Source: Cristatella mucedo
Lineage: Eukaryota; Bryozoa; Phylactolaemata; Cristatellidae
Reading direction: 5' to 3'
Assembly (NCBI GenBank): GCA_009760855.2
Contig: WPIO01000197.1
Span: 1-62,000 of the forward strand
DNA length: 62,000 nucleotides
Positions 32,456 through 43,914 of the stretch are shown piece by piece. Under the pieces are notes generated by a model. It was not told where the DNA came from. It worked only from the letters and a program-made list of their open reading frames with translations, and made no database searches. Position numbers and translations under genes: made by a program. The stretch's first letter is position 1. Every line of letters begins with the position of its first letter.

Positions 32456-34581
32456 CGATCCCAAGGTTCCGGTAGGATAGGTATACTGTCACCTGCATTT
32501 CCAGACCTAAACTATGCAGCGTTCAAAGCATTCCTAATCTAGAGAAGAACCTGCATAAAAAGATTTTGCAAAATTGCTTTCCACTTGAGTGGATTCGTTA
32601 ATTTTACAACACGAAGTACAAATTCCAACTCAAAGAGTAGTTTGAATTCGTCTTGTCAGCAGCCTGATTGTAGAGAAGGTCGACGCAGATCGTTTACGCT
32701 CTACTTCAAACATATAACAGTGGAGATAAGTAATTGGAATACTCGTACAGACTAATGCCAATATGAAGGAGCTGAGCGAACTTCGGAATACCATAAAAAT
32801 ATCACGTTTGAATCACGTAACACAACTTGTTATCTTAGGTGAATATGAATAAACGTAGTACAAGCATCTCTTTTAAATCCCCCAGCGCTCATGACTGAAC
32901 TCCGATGATGTGGCTGAACAACGGCTGAACTCTGAACATGTGTAAGCGGACAAGCTGGGTCTTAGGTATCATATCCAATATTCTATATTCTATCATATCC
33001 AATATAGGCGTTGGCATCTTGAAAACATATATTGATTTGAAGCCACTTAGCACGGTCAATCGAAAAAGTAATTAGTGTACTGAGATTGTCGTGAATATGT
33101 TGGACCTGACCTCTCCAGGCAGAGAGCTTTCGGATAGAACACGGGCTTGTGCAGGACGCGTGGTGTAATGTCCTTAAAACAAAAGTAGAAAGGGCACTGT
33201 GTCGTTCATAAACGCCAGTGGCAAGATAACGTTCTGAATTTGTTAGAGCAGTGTCTCCAACCGAGATTATCTGGATTACTCGCAGGCTGCGAGGAGGCGA
33301 CAAACCAGATGACATTGACGCTGCGTTGTAGACTACGTCGCTCTTTCTGTTAGATTTATGTTCAGAATTTCACTTTACTCCCGTCCATTTCCCGTCCAAG
33401 AGATAGAGAGGGAGAGAGTGAGAGACTGCCCATATACACTAGACCAATCGCAATGCAAAACGTTGCTACTGACTTATGACGCTTGAGCCTGCCATGCTAA
33501 ATATAACCTCGAAGAATGGTAACGATATTATGTCCTCTGCATAGCGAAATTAGGGCAAATCATCTATTAGGTGATTTAGGACTTATCGCTGAAACAGAAC
33601 GTTAGTTACGTCGACAATAAAATACGAAGACGAGCATGCAAATTAAACCAAATCGACCAGAGAAATGCAGGCAACAGGTGGCAAAAAATACAAATAGCTC
33701 ATTAGGCAGCTGCCACTCAATCAGTAAATTTCGGTGATTAGCCGAAATAAGAATGCTGTCAAACACTGTACAATTTCAAGCGTAGACACATTTCCAGTTT
33801 ATTTCAAATGCAAGCAGCTGCCCTAGTAACCTTCCGTACCTAACTAAGCTCGGTGCGAGCTGCTAACCAAGAGGCACACGACCGTTAAAGCCGCATCCCG
33901 ATGCAGCTGTAGCCGCAAGCGACTCGCCACTCCTCTCGCTCTGTAAATGCCGCAGCTCCGCGGGCTTTCAGCTGGCGGCCCGTAAGAAGAAGGAACACGA
34001 GAGTTGCGGAGTAGCTCAAAAAAGAGCGGACCGACTACACGAGGTGTTCCAAAATTATTACGACGGTGGACCGGTAAAGCTGCTATTGAAAGCCGCGTGG
34101 TCCAAGACAAAATCCATCTACAGCGCTGCCGAGCGGGGGCCAAAGGATGTGTGCTGTCCGTGTAAGATTGAGAAGCGATGGACTTAAATTGCCTTAAAGT
34201 TAGCGATAGACCAATAAAATCACTCTGCCGCTTGGTGTTAAGCCAAAACGGTTGGCTGAGACTGCGTATACAATGATAGTCGTGAAGTTCACGACAAATC
34301 TGTCTTGCTGCACAAAAGCTATTAGTCTAGCAGGAAGATTTGAGGGATTTAGAAATAATAATAATGATAAAGTGGAGTCGATCAATATAATCCAGTTTTC
34401 TGGCTAAGGCACTACGTCTCAAGAAGAACTAAAGTAAAAAATGGATCCAAATTTTGCTCCATATGAATCACGCCTGCAGTACGATTCAGAGGCAGTGTGG
34501 CTTTGTGAGAACAGTGCTCCTCGGGAAAATATTTTCTTCATAGCGGATAAAGATGACCTAGCCGTCTCATCATATTTGATT
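32456..34581. other. Unassigned; CpG-rich patch at 33,850-34,150
   Basis: No repeat family was recognised. A minus-strand 110-codon frame (32,983-33,315) and a GC-rich 99-codon frame (33,844-34,143) show no motif. The CpG-rich patch could be a regulatory or old GC-rich element. A direct repeat of TATCATATCCAATAT occurs near 32,965-33,005. Confidence 0.4.
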
Positions 34582-34652
34582 TAAAGCAAATTTTAAGGCC
34601 CTGGCAAGAGATTTAGTTCTTTGAGGGGGCTATAATGAACTTATTTATATTC
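34582..34652 (+). mobile_element. LINE-A stem-loop and tail only
   Basis: About 70 bp align with the LINE-A terminus (AAATTTTAAGGCCCTGG to GAACTTATTTATATT). Extreme truncation. Confidence 0.55.
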
Positions 34653-34913
34653 CAATGACTAAAACGAGTAGCCGTCGTTCGGCAATACACTACAGTGCAA
34701 GCCGCGGAGACTGTGGACGCCACGACACCATCAAATCTGTAAACGTTGTGCATGAAAATACTATCAAAATTACCAAATGTGTCTTAACGTTAGTTGCCGT
34801 CAGTCGGTAACCGAGTTTTTTGAAGGCATCTGCTTTATAATCCGTAATGACCAGGCAATACGTGCTCTCTTTTTAATGCCATGTCGCTTTCAGCACTGCC
34901 TGCCGGATATCGA

Positions 34914-35126
34914 GTAATAATAATAATAATAATAACAATAATGTACTTGATAAAGCGCCCTCAGAGAACTTAATTTCTTTCTAGGCGCTTTACATATGCT
35001 GCAAAGGGAAATGCAATTGAATGGTAAGTAAAATCATGCTTGAAAAGCAAATAAAATGAATAATATGGTTAGGGGTGGCATGCACAGGGTCAGCATGCAA
35101 GTGTGGTTAGTGGCAGCATGCACAGC
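34914..35126 (-). mobile_element. LINE-A 3' UTR copy, 213 bp
   Basis: (AAT)n tail, well-kept stem-loop (AAAGCGCCCTCAGAG to CTAGGCGCTTT) and most of the 3' UTR; truncated before the coding region. Relatively young. Confidence 0.9.
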
Positions 35127-35252
35127 AATTAATAGTTACCGTCGGTGTTTTTTAGTTCAAGTCTCAGCACAATGCATGCATCTTATAGCCATCCGAGCAA
35201 GAGATTATTGCATGGAAGTAACAATTTTGAAATAAGCTTTCGAACTAGAATT

Positions 35253-35338
35253 GCCGATTGGAGCCAGCAATTGCAGCTCTTGAAGCACTAAAAATGCCGA
35301 TTGGATCCAGCAATTACAGCTCTTGAAGCACTAAAAAT
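35253..35338 (+). repeat. 43-bp tandem duplication
   Basis: Two nearly identical 43-bp units starting GCCGATTGGA; only a couple of mismatches. Confidence 0.9.
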
Positions 35339-35585
35339 GCCCCGTATACGTGTCAGGTCTGTGGTGTTGAACAGCGGTTCAGCGAAAAACAATAAAGCAA
35401 TCAATTGTGTTTTATTATCCAGAGACTGCATCCGCAATAGTCTTATAGGTTTGGTCGCCTGACTATATCCAACGGAGGCATTGTTCTTTTGTACATGTTG
35501 AAGCTTGATCCCGAGTGGAGATCTCGGTGAAGAGCTAGACGTTGCTAGCGAGTTTAGGTCAACATCTTTTCCCGATCATATAGGT

Positions 35586-36024
35586 CAGAGGTCGGAAAAC
35601 TGCCAACGAGGCCGTTTCAGGAGGTGAAGAAGGCACACTATTCCAAGAGAAACCACGCCCACTCCACCTCGCCAGGAGTGGGTGTAGTCTCTACGCCCAC
35701 TGTGTGCTGCTAAACGTGCCCGAAGCAAAATCAAGCATATATATATATATATATTATAAAATAATATATATATGCATATAATATTGAATACTATATACCC
35801 AGTTAGCTCCCAACTCTAAGCGAAAAGCGGCCGAGAGAAGGCTTGGCCCCAAAAACTCGTTAGTTGGGATAATCTTAAGTTAAAGTACCTCTATATTGTG
35901 GAAAAGGAACAAGGACAACTCAATCAGTCCGGATCCATCAATAAATAACCAGGGGGCTGCTAGACCGGACTGAAGCACTAGCTATGTCGGATCTAGCCTA
36001 AAGGCCGGAGTTTGCCAACCTCTG
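35586..36024. mobile_element. hAT-type MITE, 439 bp
   Basis: Terminal inverted repeats CAGAGGTCGGAAAACT (left) and CAGAGGTTGGCAAACTC (right, complemented) match the general hAT pattern CAGnGGTnnnCAAACT. Candidate 8-bp target-site duplications are ATATAGGT and AGACAAGT (5 of 8 match, so aged). The inside is non-coding and includes a GC-rich palindrome near 35,655-35,700 and a TA-rich patch (35,738-35,775). No transposase, hence non-autonomous. Confidence 0.65.
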
Positions 36025-36451
36025 AGACAAGTTGAGATAAGAGACTTTGAAATCTCATACAGTGATTAGGAAGCGACTCGATGGGCAGAGAATGGATAGA
36101 AAATAGGAGATAACTTACAAACGAAGCTCGGTGCTGCTATCTAGCTGACGGTCCTATACGACCATCCACCACAGTATTGCCGTCTAGTTCTCCTTATTTC
36201 GCAGACTCAAGAAATAGTAGTCGCAGCCTGCACAGGCTACATGCCTGTGCAGCATGCATACTTGAGCTTGAGGTTGCGCCAATAGAGCATAGGCATAGGA
36301 CAAAATATGCTGCAAAACTTTGAACGCTGAGACCAAGTTAAACGGCTGGTATGTCGTTGCCATCACGTGGTTCCGCCCCCCCCCCCAGCCGACGTTCCTT
36401 TAGGCCAAAGGGCACGCTCCTTGCCAGCACGTGACGTGTTAGCTGCCGCAA

Positions 36452-36596
36452 AATTAATAATACTAACACTGCACTTGATAAAGCGCCCTCAGAAATCTCA
36501 ATCTCTGTCTAGGCGCTTTACATTGCTCCACAGGGAAAAGCAATTGAATGGTGAGTGATATCATGCTTTATGAACAAAATGTATAACATGGTTAAC
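36452..36596 (-). mobile_element. LINE-A 3' UTR fragment, 145 bp
   Basis: Stem-loop complement and the first half of the 3' UTR; ends where the next LINE-A tail starts. Confidence 0.8.
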
Positions 36597-36597
36597 A

Positions 36598-37672
36598 ACG
36601 ACAATAATAAGAATAATAATGCACTTGATAAAGTGCCCTCAGAGAACTCAATCTCTTTCTTGGCGCTTTACAATTGCCGCTAAGGGAAACGCAATTGAAT
36701 GGTGGGTAATATCAAGCTTGAAAAACAACATGAATAACATGGTTCGGGGCGAAATGTACAGGGTCAGCATGCAAATGTAGTTAGTGGCAGCATGCACAGT
36801 GTCAGCACCCATAAGCAAATGAAGGACGAATCACAGATACCCACTAAATGCTGTCCTAAATAGGTGTGTTTTGAAGTTCTTTTTAGGGGACTAAAGTCAG
36901 GGGATGTTGTGACGAACGTTGGGAGGGAGTTCCAGGCTTTGTGAGCATACGAACTAAATGCACGGTCTCCAAAGGATTTGAGGTTTAACGAGGTATTGGT
37001 TGACTGTTGGATTCCTAAAAGCCGGCTGTACGATGGTCTTCCTTCTGGGGGAGTAGATCTGAGAGATAGGCGGGAGATAAAGAATGCGGTGACCTAAAAG
37101 TGAGCAACAATACCTTGAGATCGATCCGTTGCTTGACAAGTAGCCAGGGCATGCTGATGAGAAGTGGTGTGATGTGGCAAATGCGACACTCACGACAGAC
37201 ACGGCTAGCTGTAGAGTTTCGCACCAGCTGTAAGCATCTAATTGCTCATGCCGGTAGGCCAGCAAGCAGTGAGTGACACAACGGCAAGACAAGACGGGTC
37301 TCAAATGCACGGACCAATGTAGACGTGAGATCCTCGTCTAAACAAGCTCAAATTTAAGCAATGTTATGTAGCTGAAAGAAGGCCGACTTGACTGTGGAGC
37401 TGATGTACTCGTCTAACGAGAGGTCACTTTGGTACAAGACACCTCGACTTCAAGCTGATTCAACAGGAAGAACGCTTGCGGAGCCAATTTTGAGCATCAG
37501 CCTTTCCAATTTCTGAATCACACTGAGTTTTTCATGGCCTATCATAGTTTGGTTAATGAAAATTTGCATGATCGCTTAATTTAAGGAAATATGCTGCCGT
37601 CCATGTAAAAATATCATCAATACATGCAGTAAGGGAGTTCAGAGACTCCGCGCTAGGTCTGGTTTGGTCCAT
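36598..37672 (-). mobile_element. LINE-A copy, left arm of a large inverted repeat
   Basis: Tail, stem-loop, 3' UTR, C-terminal coding region, back to the AACIDDI block next to the RT palm. Frames 36,954-37,310 and 37,015-37,224 are fragments of the C-terminal region. The next copy repeats the same stretch in the opposite orientation. Confidence 0.8.
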
Positions 37673-37679
37673 GGTTTAA

Positions 37680-37719
37680 ACTCTCTCTCTCTCTATCTCT
37701 CTCTCTCTCTCTCTATCTG
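37680..37719. repeat. (CT)n microsatellite at palindrome centre
   Basis: About 17 CT units with two interrupting A bases, lying exactly between the inverted LINE-A copies. Confidence 0.9.
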
Positions 37720-38866
37720 ATGTTACTGCCCAACAAAATCAAGTTTTTCACTTCTATGCGGATGCAGTTGTACCTTTGCTTTGATTCATCCCAGCTTTCG
37801 AGCTCCTCAAATTCTCTGAACTTCCTTGCTGCATGTATTGATGGCGTAGGCACATGGATGGCAGCAAATTTTTATAAAAATAAGCGATGATAAAACTAAA
37901 TTACTAGTTATTGGAAATTCTAGTGTGATTCCCAAATTAGAAAGGCCGACGCTCAAAATTGGCTCTGCCAGCATATCTTCTGTTGAGTCAGCTCGAAATC
38001 TAGATGTCATGTTCCAAAGTGACCTCTCGTTAGACGAGTACATCAGCTCCACAGTCAAGTCGGCCTACTTTCAGCTACATAGCATTGCTTAAATTTGGGC
38101 TTGCTTAGATAAGGATACCACGTCTCTGTAGTTCCAGGCATTCTCACTTCTGAAGACATCCCCACTTGACTTCTGTGACTGGCTGCTTGCTGGCTTACCG
38201 GCATGTGCGATCAGGCGATTGCAGCTGATGCCAAACTCCGCTGGTAGGCTTGTCTCTCGTGAGCGTCGCAGTTGCCACATCACACTATTTCTCGCCGACC
38301 TGCATTGGCTGCCAGTCACGCAACCGATCGACTTCAAAGCTTTGCCACTTACTTTTAGGTCACTTCATTCTTTAGCTCCAGCCTATGTCTCAGATCTACT
38401 TCCTCACAAGGGCAATCATCGTACCACCGGCTTTTAGGAATCCAACAGTCTACCAATACCTTGTAAAAACCTCAAATCCTTTGAAGACCGTGCAGTTAGT
38501 TCGTATGCTCACAAAGCCTGGAACTCCCTCCCGACTTGTGTCAGAACATCCCCTGACTTGACCAAATTTAAAAAGAACTTAAAAACACACTTATTTAGGA
38601 CAGCATTTAGTGGGTATCTGGGATTCCTACTTCATTTGCTTATGGGATCTGACACTGTGCATGCTGCCACTAACAACATTTGCATGCTGAACCTGTGCAT
38701 GTCACCCCTAACCACGTTATTCATTTTGTTTGTTTTTCAAGCATGATATTACTCACTATTAAATTGCATTTACCTTTGCAGAAAATTTAAAGCGCATAGA
38801 GAGAGATTGAGTTCTCTGAGGGGGCTTTATCAAGTGCATTAATATTATCATTATTGTAATTATTTT
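37720..38866 (+). mobile_element. LINE-A copy, right arm of the inverted repeat
   Basis: Starts in the palm (FHFYADAVVP-like, decayed YADD) and runs to the stem-loop and an ATT-like tail at 38,840-38,866. Frames 38,219-38,437 (CERRSCHITLFLADLHWLPV-like) and 38,558-38,746 keep family blocks; the natural C-terminus is extended because the stop codon is lost (SGYLGFL in place of SGSL-stop). Confidence 0.8.
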
Positions 38867-39318
38867 AGTGTCGCTTTCCTGACTAGGGGCCTAACTACTG
38901 CTTTTTTGAAAGGTGCCTGGACTTGACCTATGGGTAATGACATATTAATGATGTTATCTATGCCTTGCAGCAGCAGATCAATGCAGCATAGGAGCAGAAC
39001 AGTGGGGACAGGGTCTACAGCACTTCATTGATTGGGACATGAACTTCAGGATGAGATCACCAGTGACCTGCTTAAATGTAGACATACCGGCGGAGATAGG
39101 AATCGGGGGGGGGGGGTAGCATTCTAGGGGGGCTGCTGTCATAGCAGGAATGAACTCCCTTCTCTTGTCCATCTTCTAGACAAAGAATCGAGAAAAGCGA
39201 TCGGCGACATCATTGCTGGGATCGTTGGGTAAAACGCTAATCTGGAAGCCGTTGTGGAGATGGTTGATCTTCGACATCAGAATTTTTGTACTGTGCACCT
39301 GTTAGTCAACAATGTTTT
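38867..39318 (-). mobile_element. LINE-A linker/RT-fingers fragment
   Basis: Complement of the segment equal to 55,165-55,625 of the best copy, including a 12-G run at 39,105-39,116. It may be the continuation of the minus copy 36,598-37,672, split and partly deleted when the plus copy inserted. Confidence 0.7.
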
Positions 39319-39550
39319 CATCTGCCTGTGAGCTGGTAGGCTATGCAGGCTATCCATTCCCTTTTATCTTATCGCGCGTGTGCCGGATAAGCATGCACGA
39401 CGGCTATTACATCAGTATGTACGCTAGCTCGCTTGTGTTGCCCGTACGCTGTACAATGCGGCTGTCGTCGGCAGCGAAATAACAAGCTTGTGGGGGCCTC
39501 ACCCTTTGTCGAGCCGCCATCTCGCGCCCACGAGGCCATGCACAACTATT
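39319..39550 (+). repeat. GC-rich repeat shared with 59,131-59,579
   Basis: CACGACGGCTATTACATC, TACGCTAGCTCGCTTGTG and AAGCTTGTGGGGGC find close counterparts in the same order in 59,410-59,560. Both copies sit next to or inside LINE-A. Possibly LTR fragments; ends are not sharp. Confidence 0.5.
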
Positions 39551-41242
39551 ACGTCACACAATTTTTATTTACAAAAACAGCACAAACAAAGCTCTTAAAG
39601 GTATGTTTAATAAAAAATTATGGTCTCCAAAAGAAAGCAAGCCACCGTTGAGGGCTCTGCATCAAATAAGCTGAATTCATTGATCAGTTGACGTGTTCAG
39701 CTGACTCGGAGGTAAAGATTTGCAGCTATGACCACCATAGTTCCAGTTAAAGCTGTAACTAAAACACACAGTGCCGTATTAGTGCTTGAAGATTCACTAA
39801 ACAGTGCTATAAGCAATGCTTCGATTCACTCATAGATTACAGGCGCAGGTTGCAGATATTTGTATCGATGTATTTCTAGTTAGCTTATGCCAAGCTCCAT
39901 CGTAAGTGCTTTATGAAGACTGTTTTAGTACTCATTATGAGGAATATGCATTTTTCCTATCACCCGCCAAACGAGCAGATCGAAAGCAATGTGTCTTTTT
40001 TGAATTAAATTTTCTGGCAACACTCTAGAGGTGCTTTGGGGACGCTTTTGGTATTGGTACTTTTTTAACTTTTCACTGCATGAAAAAGTAGCCAAGAGCT
40101 AGCAGTTTTCAATGCTCAGCATAGATAATACTTCAACAAATGAACCCATGTTGATGAGGCTGCGTTAAAATAGTGTAAATAAAAATGGCTTATTAATTTA
40201 ACAAAAAGCACATAGCAGCCTCCCTCACGCGGAGCAGGACGGCACTGTAAATCCCTGCTCATCCTTGGCTGCAGGCATGGGTAACCGAAGATTTTCGTTT
40301 AGTGGTACTTTTGATGACTAATTAATATTCGCATGAAAGTAAAACATTCCCCAGCAATTAATTTGCATGTGAAAACGGACGCGGCTTTGCGTTCTTGAAG
40401 CGTATTGACCAAGAGGAGTAGCGAGAGTTAACTATCAAATGCCAGCACTAACTTCGTACTACGTTCTTTGCTTAGCCAACTAAGAAAAAGCGGAGTCGCT
40501 TGCTAACGCCATTCAGTGGGTCACGACATGCCACAAATTGGCTCGATTAAAATGATTAAATACTAGAATCATTTAATAATTCATGCGCTTTATTTATGAG
40601 CGCACCTCAGGTTTTGGAAGTTTTATTTTGTGGGGCAAAGTTTACGTGTGCAAAAAGTTGCAACAACGAAAAAGCCAGTGCTTACTTGTGACCGTTAATA
40701 ACTGCGAGGCACGCGAATCTACAAATAAAATCAACATTAATTCCTCAATAAATAGCTCAACAAAATTATGTTAAGATAACAGCATAATGTACAGGCGAGC
40801 TAATTTTAAATATAATTAAGCTCATACGTGCGATTCGGTTAGATAACGTCAGCCAAGCCTTTTGAGCTGGAAGTCTCAAGTAACCTAACGGAAGCGAAAG
40901 GTTACTTTCAACCGTACTAAACACTGAGCACTATGGTTTTTTAGTCGGAAGCCTCTGATTGGCAACCGGATGCGATCGGCGAATTTTTAATTGAGAGATT
41001 AATTTCGCAGGGTTTGGATTGGCATTATGCATGGGTTTTTGAATTAACGTAAACAGTCTTTTTATTGAGCTCATGTGGATATCTCTGCGTCGCGAGTTGC
41101 CACAATGATGCAGCTGTGCCGCTTACAAAGAACTCGAAGGAGAACCAAACTTCTATTTTAAGCTCGTTATATGAGAATATCCATCAGAGCCAGCCGATTA
41201 GCCGCAGTCGTGCGATAGCCAGCTAATCGGGCGTGAGCCCCA
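39551..41242. other. No recognisable gene or repeat
   Basis: About 1.7 kb of AT-rich unassigned sequence; no motif, no relation to the repeats described. Confidence 0.4.
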
Positions 41243-41404
41243 TGGATGAGACACAGAAATAGAGACAAGAGACTGAGACAAATCGTAGGCGGAAGCGGAG
41301 GCGGAGACAGTAGAAGAGACACGGAGAGGAGAGCCGGACAGACAGAGGCAGAAAGACAGACAGCCAGACAAGAGACAGACACAGACACGCAGAGACAGAG
41401 ACAG

Positions 41405-41407
<3 letters not shown>
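41243..41407 (+). repeat. Purine-rich (GAGACA)-like tract
   Basis: About 165 bp of the plus strand are nearly free of T, built from GAGACA, GACAGA and CAGACA variants. Strong strand asymmetry. Confidence 0.85.
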
Positions 41408-41439
<32 letters not shown>

Positions 41440-41489
41440 CATACCTCTGTATATATATATATATACATATATATATCATATATGATATA

Positions 41490-41561
<72 letters not shown>
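41408..41561. repeat. (TA)n microsatellite, interrupted
   Basis: TA dinucleotides with short interruptions (ACATAC, ATACCTCTG, CATATATGATAT). Confidence 0.95.
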
Positions 41562-42762
41562 GTTTACTCGATAATTTTAGCTCTTGGAGCGTCAGCACCC
41601 ATACAATCCTTAACTGGGATAAAGCCGAAACAGTAGCGGTCATGTCCCTGTAATGCACCTTGCCATTCTTTTTGCAGGAAATAAGTTGAATTTAAACGGT
41701 CTGCCAATTCGCAGGGCACCATGATACGATACCATGATATGTTTAGGCACTGTAGGTCCACATAAAACTCGTGCACTTGGACGTGCTTGCTTTGGTCGTT
41801 AAAGGGATGAATAAACTAATGTGGGGAAAGTCACTGACTTTATTTGAAATCAGACTGTTGGCAAGTGTTACATTGAGAATTTATCGTGGTAATTTTCAAA
41901 TCAAATCTTAAAGTTGTATTATAATTACAGTAAGTAGCTTTTTGGTCAAATCAGAATTTCTTGGTATTGCGTAAAGTATAAAATATCAACGTAGAATCGG
42001 ACAAATGACGTCAAATGATACAATGGCCTCATATCACTGCACTATTAAAGTCTTTGGAATTATCTGACGTGTAAAAGATCATTTCAAAATTTTCATTTAA
42101 GTTATTGTGGTTAAATTAAGAATGCTATGCGCACTCGCTTTATTGGAAAACTACTTTCAGATGAACTCAACACCCAGCTGAAGGGCGTCCAATCGATAGC
42201 CGTATAATTTTAGTCTGAGCGATAAAGCTTATCGATTGTCACTTTTCACGTTAGAATTTTGTCAAGCAGCTTCAGTAATTAAATTGAACAGAATTGAATT
42301 CGTTTAGGGTTACCGGCGTTGTGCTACCGTCAGAGTTACCTTTTGCCTGAGGGAGCTCTTGTTTCTCGTCTCAAATTAAGATACCTCATGAGGGTTTGGT
42401 CAAACAGGAGCTTTAAATTAATTCCTGAGTACTAAAATGACTGATAAAATCATTGCGGCAGCTTGGTTTTCGGGACATTTACAAACTGCGATCTATCCGG
42501 ACTAAGGCAGCTATGTTTATTATGACTTGTTATCGAGTATAGGGTGATTACAGTCTAAGCAGCAGATAAGTTATGACGCCTGCCAAGTAAGCAGATGAAG
42601 TTATATGAGTTAGAAACCACAAACCCCGATCATATTATGGCGATGACTAACCTGCTGTCGTCGTGACGATATCTGGTTCTGATAAACGATCTAGTACAGC
42701 CATTTCGTTAGTGGTGTTGTGTAATAGTCCTCCTGAAGGGAAAAATTTATTAGCCGTATTGG

Positions 42763-43195
42763 TAATGTAATGTAATGTATCTCCGTCAGTAACTCCACAA
42801 AGTCATAAAGACCATGTGGGCGTTACGCAGGAGAGTTTTGTATAGCGCACTCACAGCCTAAGCGGCTTTCGGTACGCATTCGGTAGCCAACAGACTTCGT
42901 CTCACGCAACAAAGAGAAAGTGGGAGGCATAGCAGAGTTAGGAGAGTAGTTGAGGTAGTGAGTAGCATAGAAGTAGCAGTTCAGGACCGCTGAAAAAGAT
43001 GTGCCATAGTCGGCAGTCGGAGAGTAGATGTCGTTGCGTAAGAATTGTGGAAGCGAGTTCCACAGTCTAGGACTTGCAGAGCTAAAGCTTCTGTCGCCAA
43101 CTGTCTTTAAGCGGAGGAATGGGACAGCTAATTTATTGTCCACACAGGACCTGAGGACGCGAACAGGCTGAAACTGATGTAGCAGTTCAGCTCGC
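42763..43195 (-). mobile_element. LINE-B, young 5'-truncated copy
   Basis: Starts with (TGTAA)3, then the stem-loop (CCACAAAGTC to GACCATGTGG), 3' UTR and the last ~115 codons with an unbroken frame. Splits R1. Confidence 0.9.
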
Positions 43196-43197
43196 AA
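42823..43197 (-). pseudogene. LINE-B RT C-terminus, intact frame
   Basis: The frame of 124 codons is uninterrupted: ELLHQFQPVRVLRSCVDNK, LAVPFLRLKTVGDRSFSSAS, PRLWNSLPQFLRND, YATHYLNYSPNSAM, KSVGYRMRTESRLGCECAIQ, ending NSPA and stop at 42,823. It gives the best view of the LINE-B C-terminus in the window. The leading Met-Arg-Ala comes from the junction, so the start is not real. Only the tail of the protein is present; no catalytic motif. Confidence 0.75.
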
Positions 43198-43596
43198 ATA
43201 TTCTTTTAAGTCATTTACCGGTGATACCGTAACGTTTATTAATCCTTTTTAATGTTACACGTATTCCTGTCAATTGGTAGATAATTGATATCGAAGGCTT
43301 TTATGTATGGTTCAATTTTTTAATAATAGGAAAACACCAAAACCTATACAACCTCGATTTTTATATCTCAGTTGGGTGACGCAAGCGATTCTACAACTGC
43401 GGCTAGCACAAACCTCTAAATGTATCCTAACAATAGCTCTGTATTGAAATAAATCTCATTCGATTATTAGAAACTTGTCATGAATACTGGTAACCAGTTT
43501 TTGTATCACCATTTAAGATATTTAATGGATCCCTGACAAAAGGCGAAAGCTGACCAAGCTGTTGGTGAAGTAGATACAATTATAAAACCAAGTACA

Positions 43597-43914
43597 TCAA
43601 TCGTTGTGGGCACTTTGAAGCTTTAGAGCTGCTTTAACGATTTTGCCGCCGACCATTGTTGTATCACCAATGCTTATCGTCGACGCAGTATGGTCTAGCA
43701 CTAATGCATTTGTCTTTTTGATATGCAAGACATATAATCCGAAGCCATTCCAGTATTTTGTAAAGCATTTACGGTTCATCCTCCATTCCATTATAACTGC
43801 ATCGTCAATACTGTAATGCCAGCACCACACTATGCCATAGCAATGCAAGCCCGGCACATGCCAGCCTATGACAAGCAAAGCCGCGATTGGGCAATTTAAT
43901 TTTGACGAGCACAT
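43597..43914 (-). pseudogene. Unknown ORF inside R1, possibly a decayed coding part
   Basis: This 105-codon frame lies on the minus strand of the R1 distal part. The paralogous segment 57,240-57,590 can be read in the same frame, with three stops but conserved words (IDDAV; VLH, then KT, then LDH and AS; TGD/IGD). Partial protein-level conservation hints that R1 once coded for something here, on the minus strand. No family recognised; alternatively just nucleotide similarity. Confidence 0.3.

Noticed and set aside
32983-33315. 110-codon minus-strand frame that looks protein-like
   Set aside because: No convincing donor, weak acceptor, no recognisable domain; could be re-examined with transcripts.
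33844-34143. GC-rich 99-codon minus-strand frame
   Set aside because: Arg/Ser/Pro-rich composition expected from CpG-rich sequence; no motif.
41167-41485. Several overlapping frames over the purine and TA tracts, some looking Cys/Ser-rich or Arg-rich
   Set aside because: Low-complexity translation of repeats on both strands; no splice or motif support.
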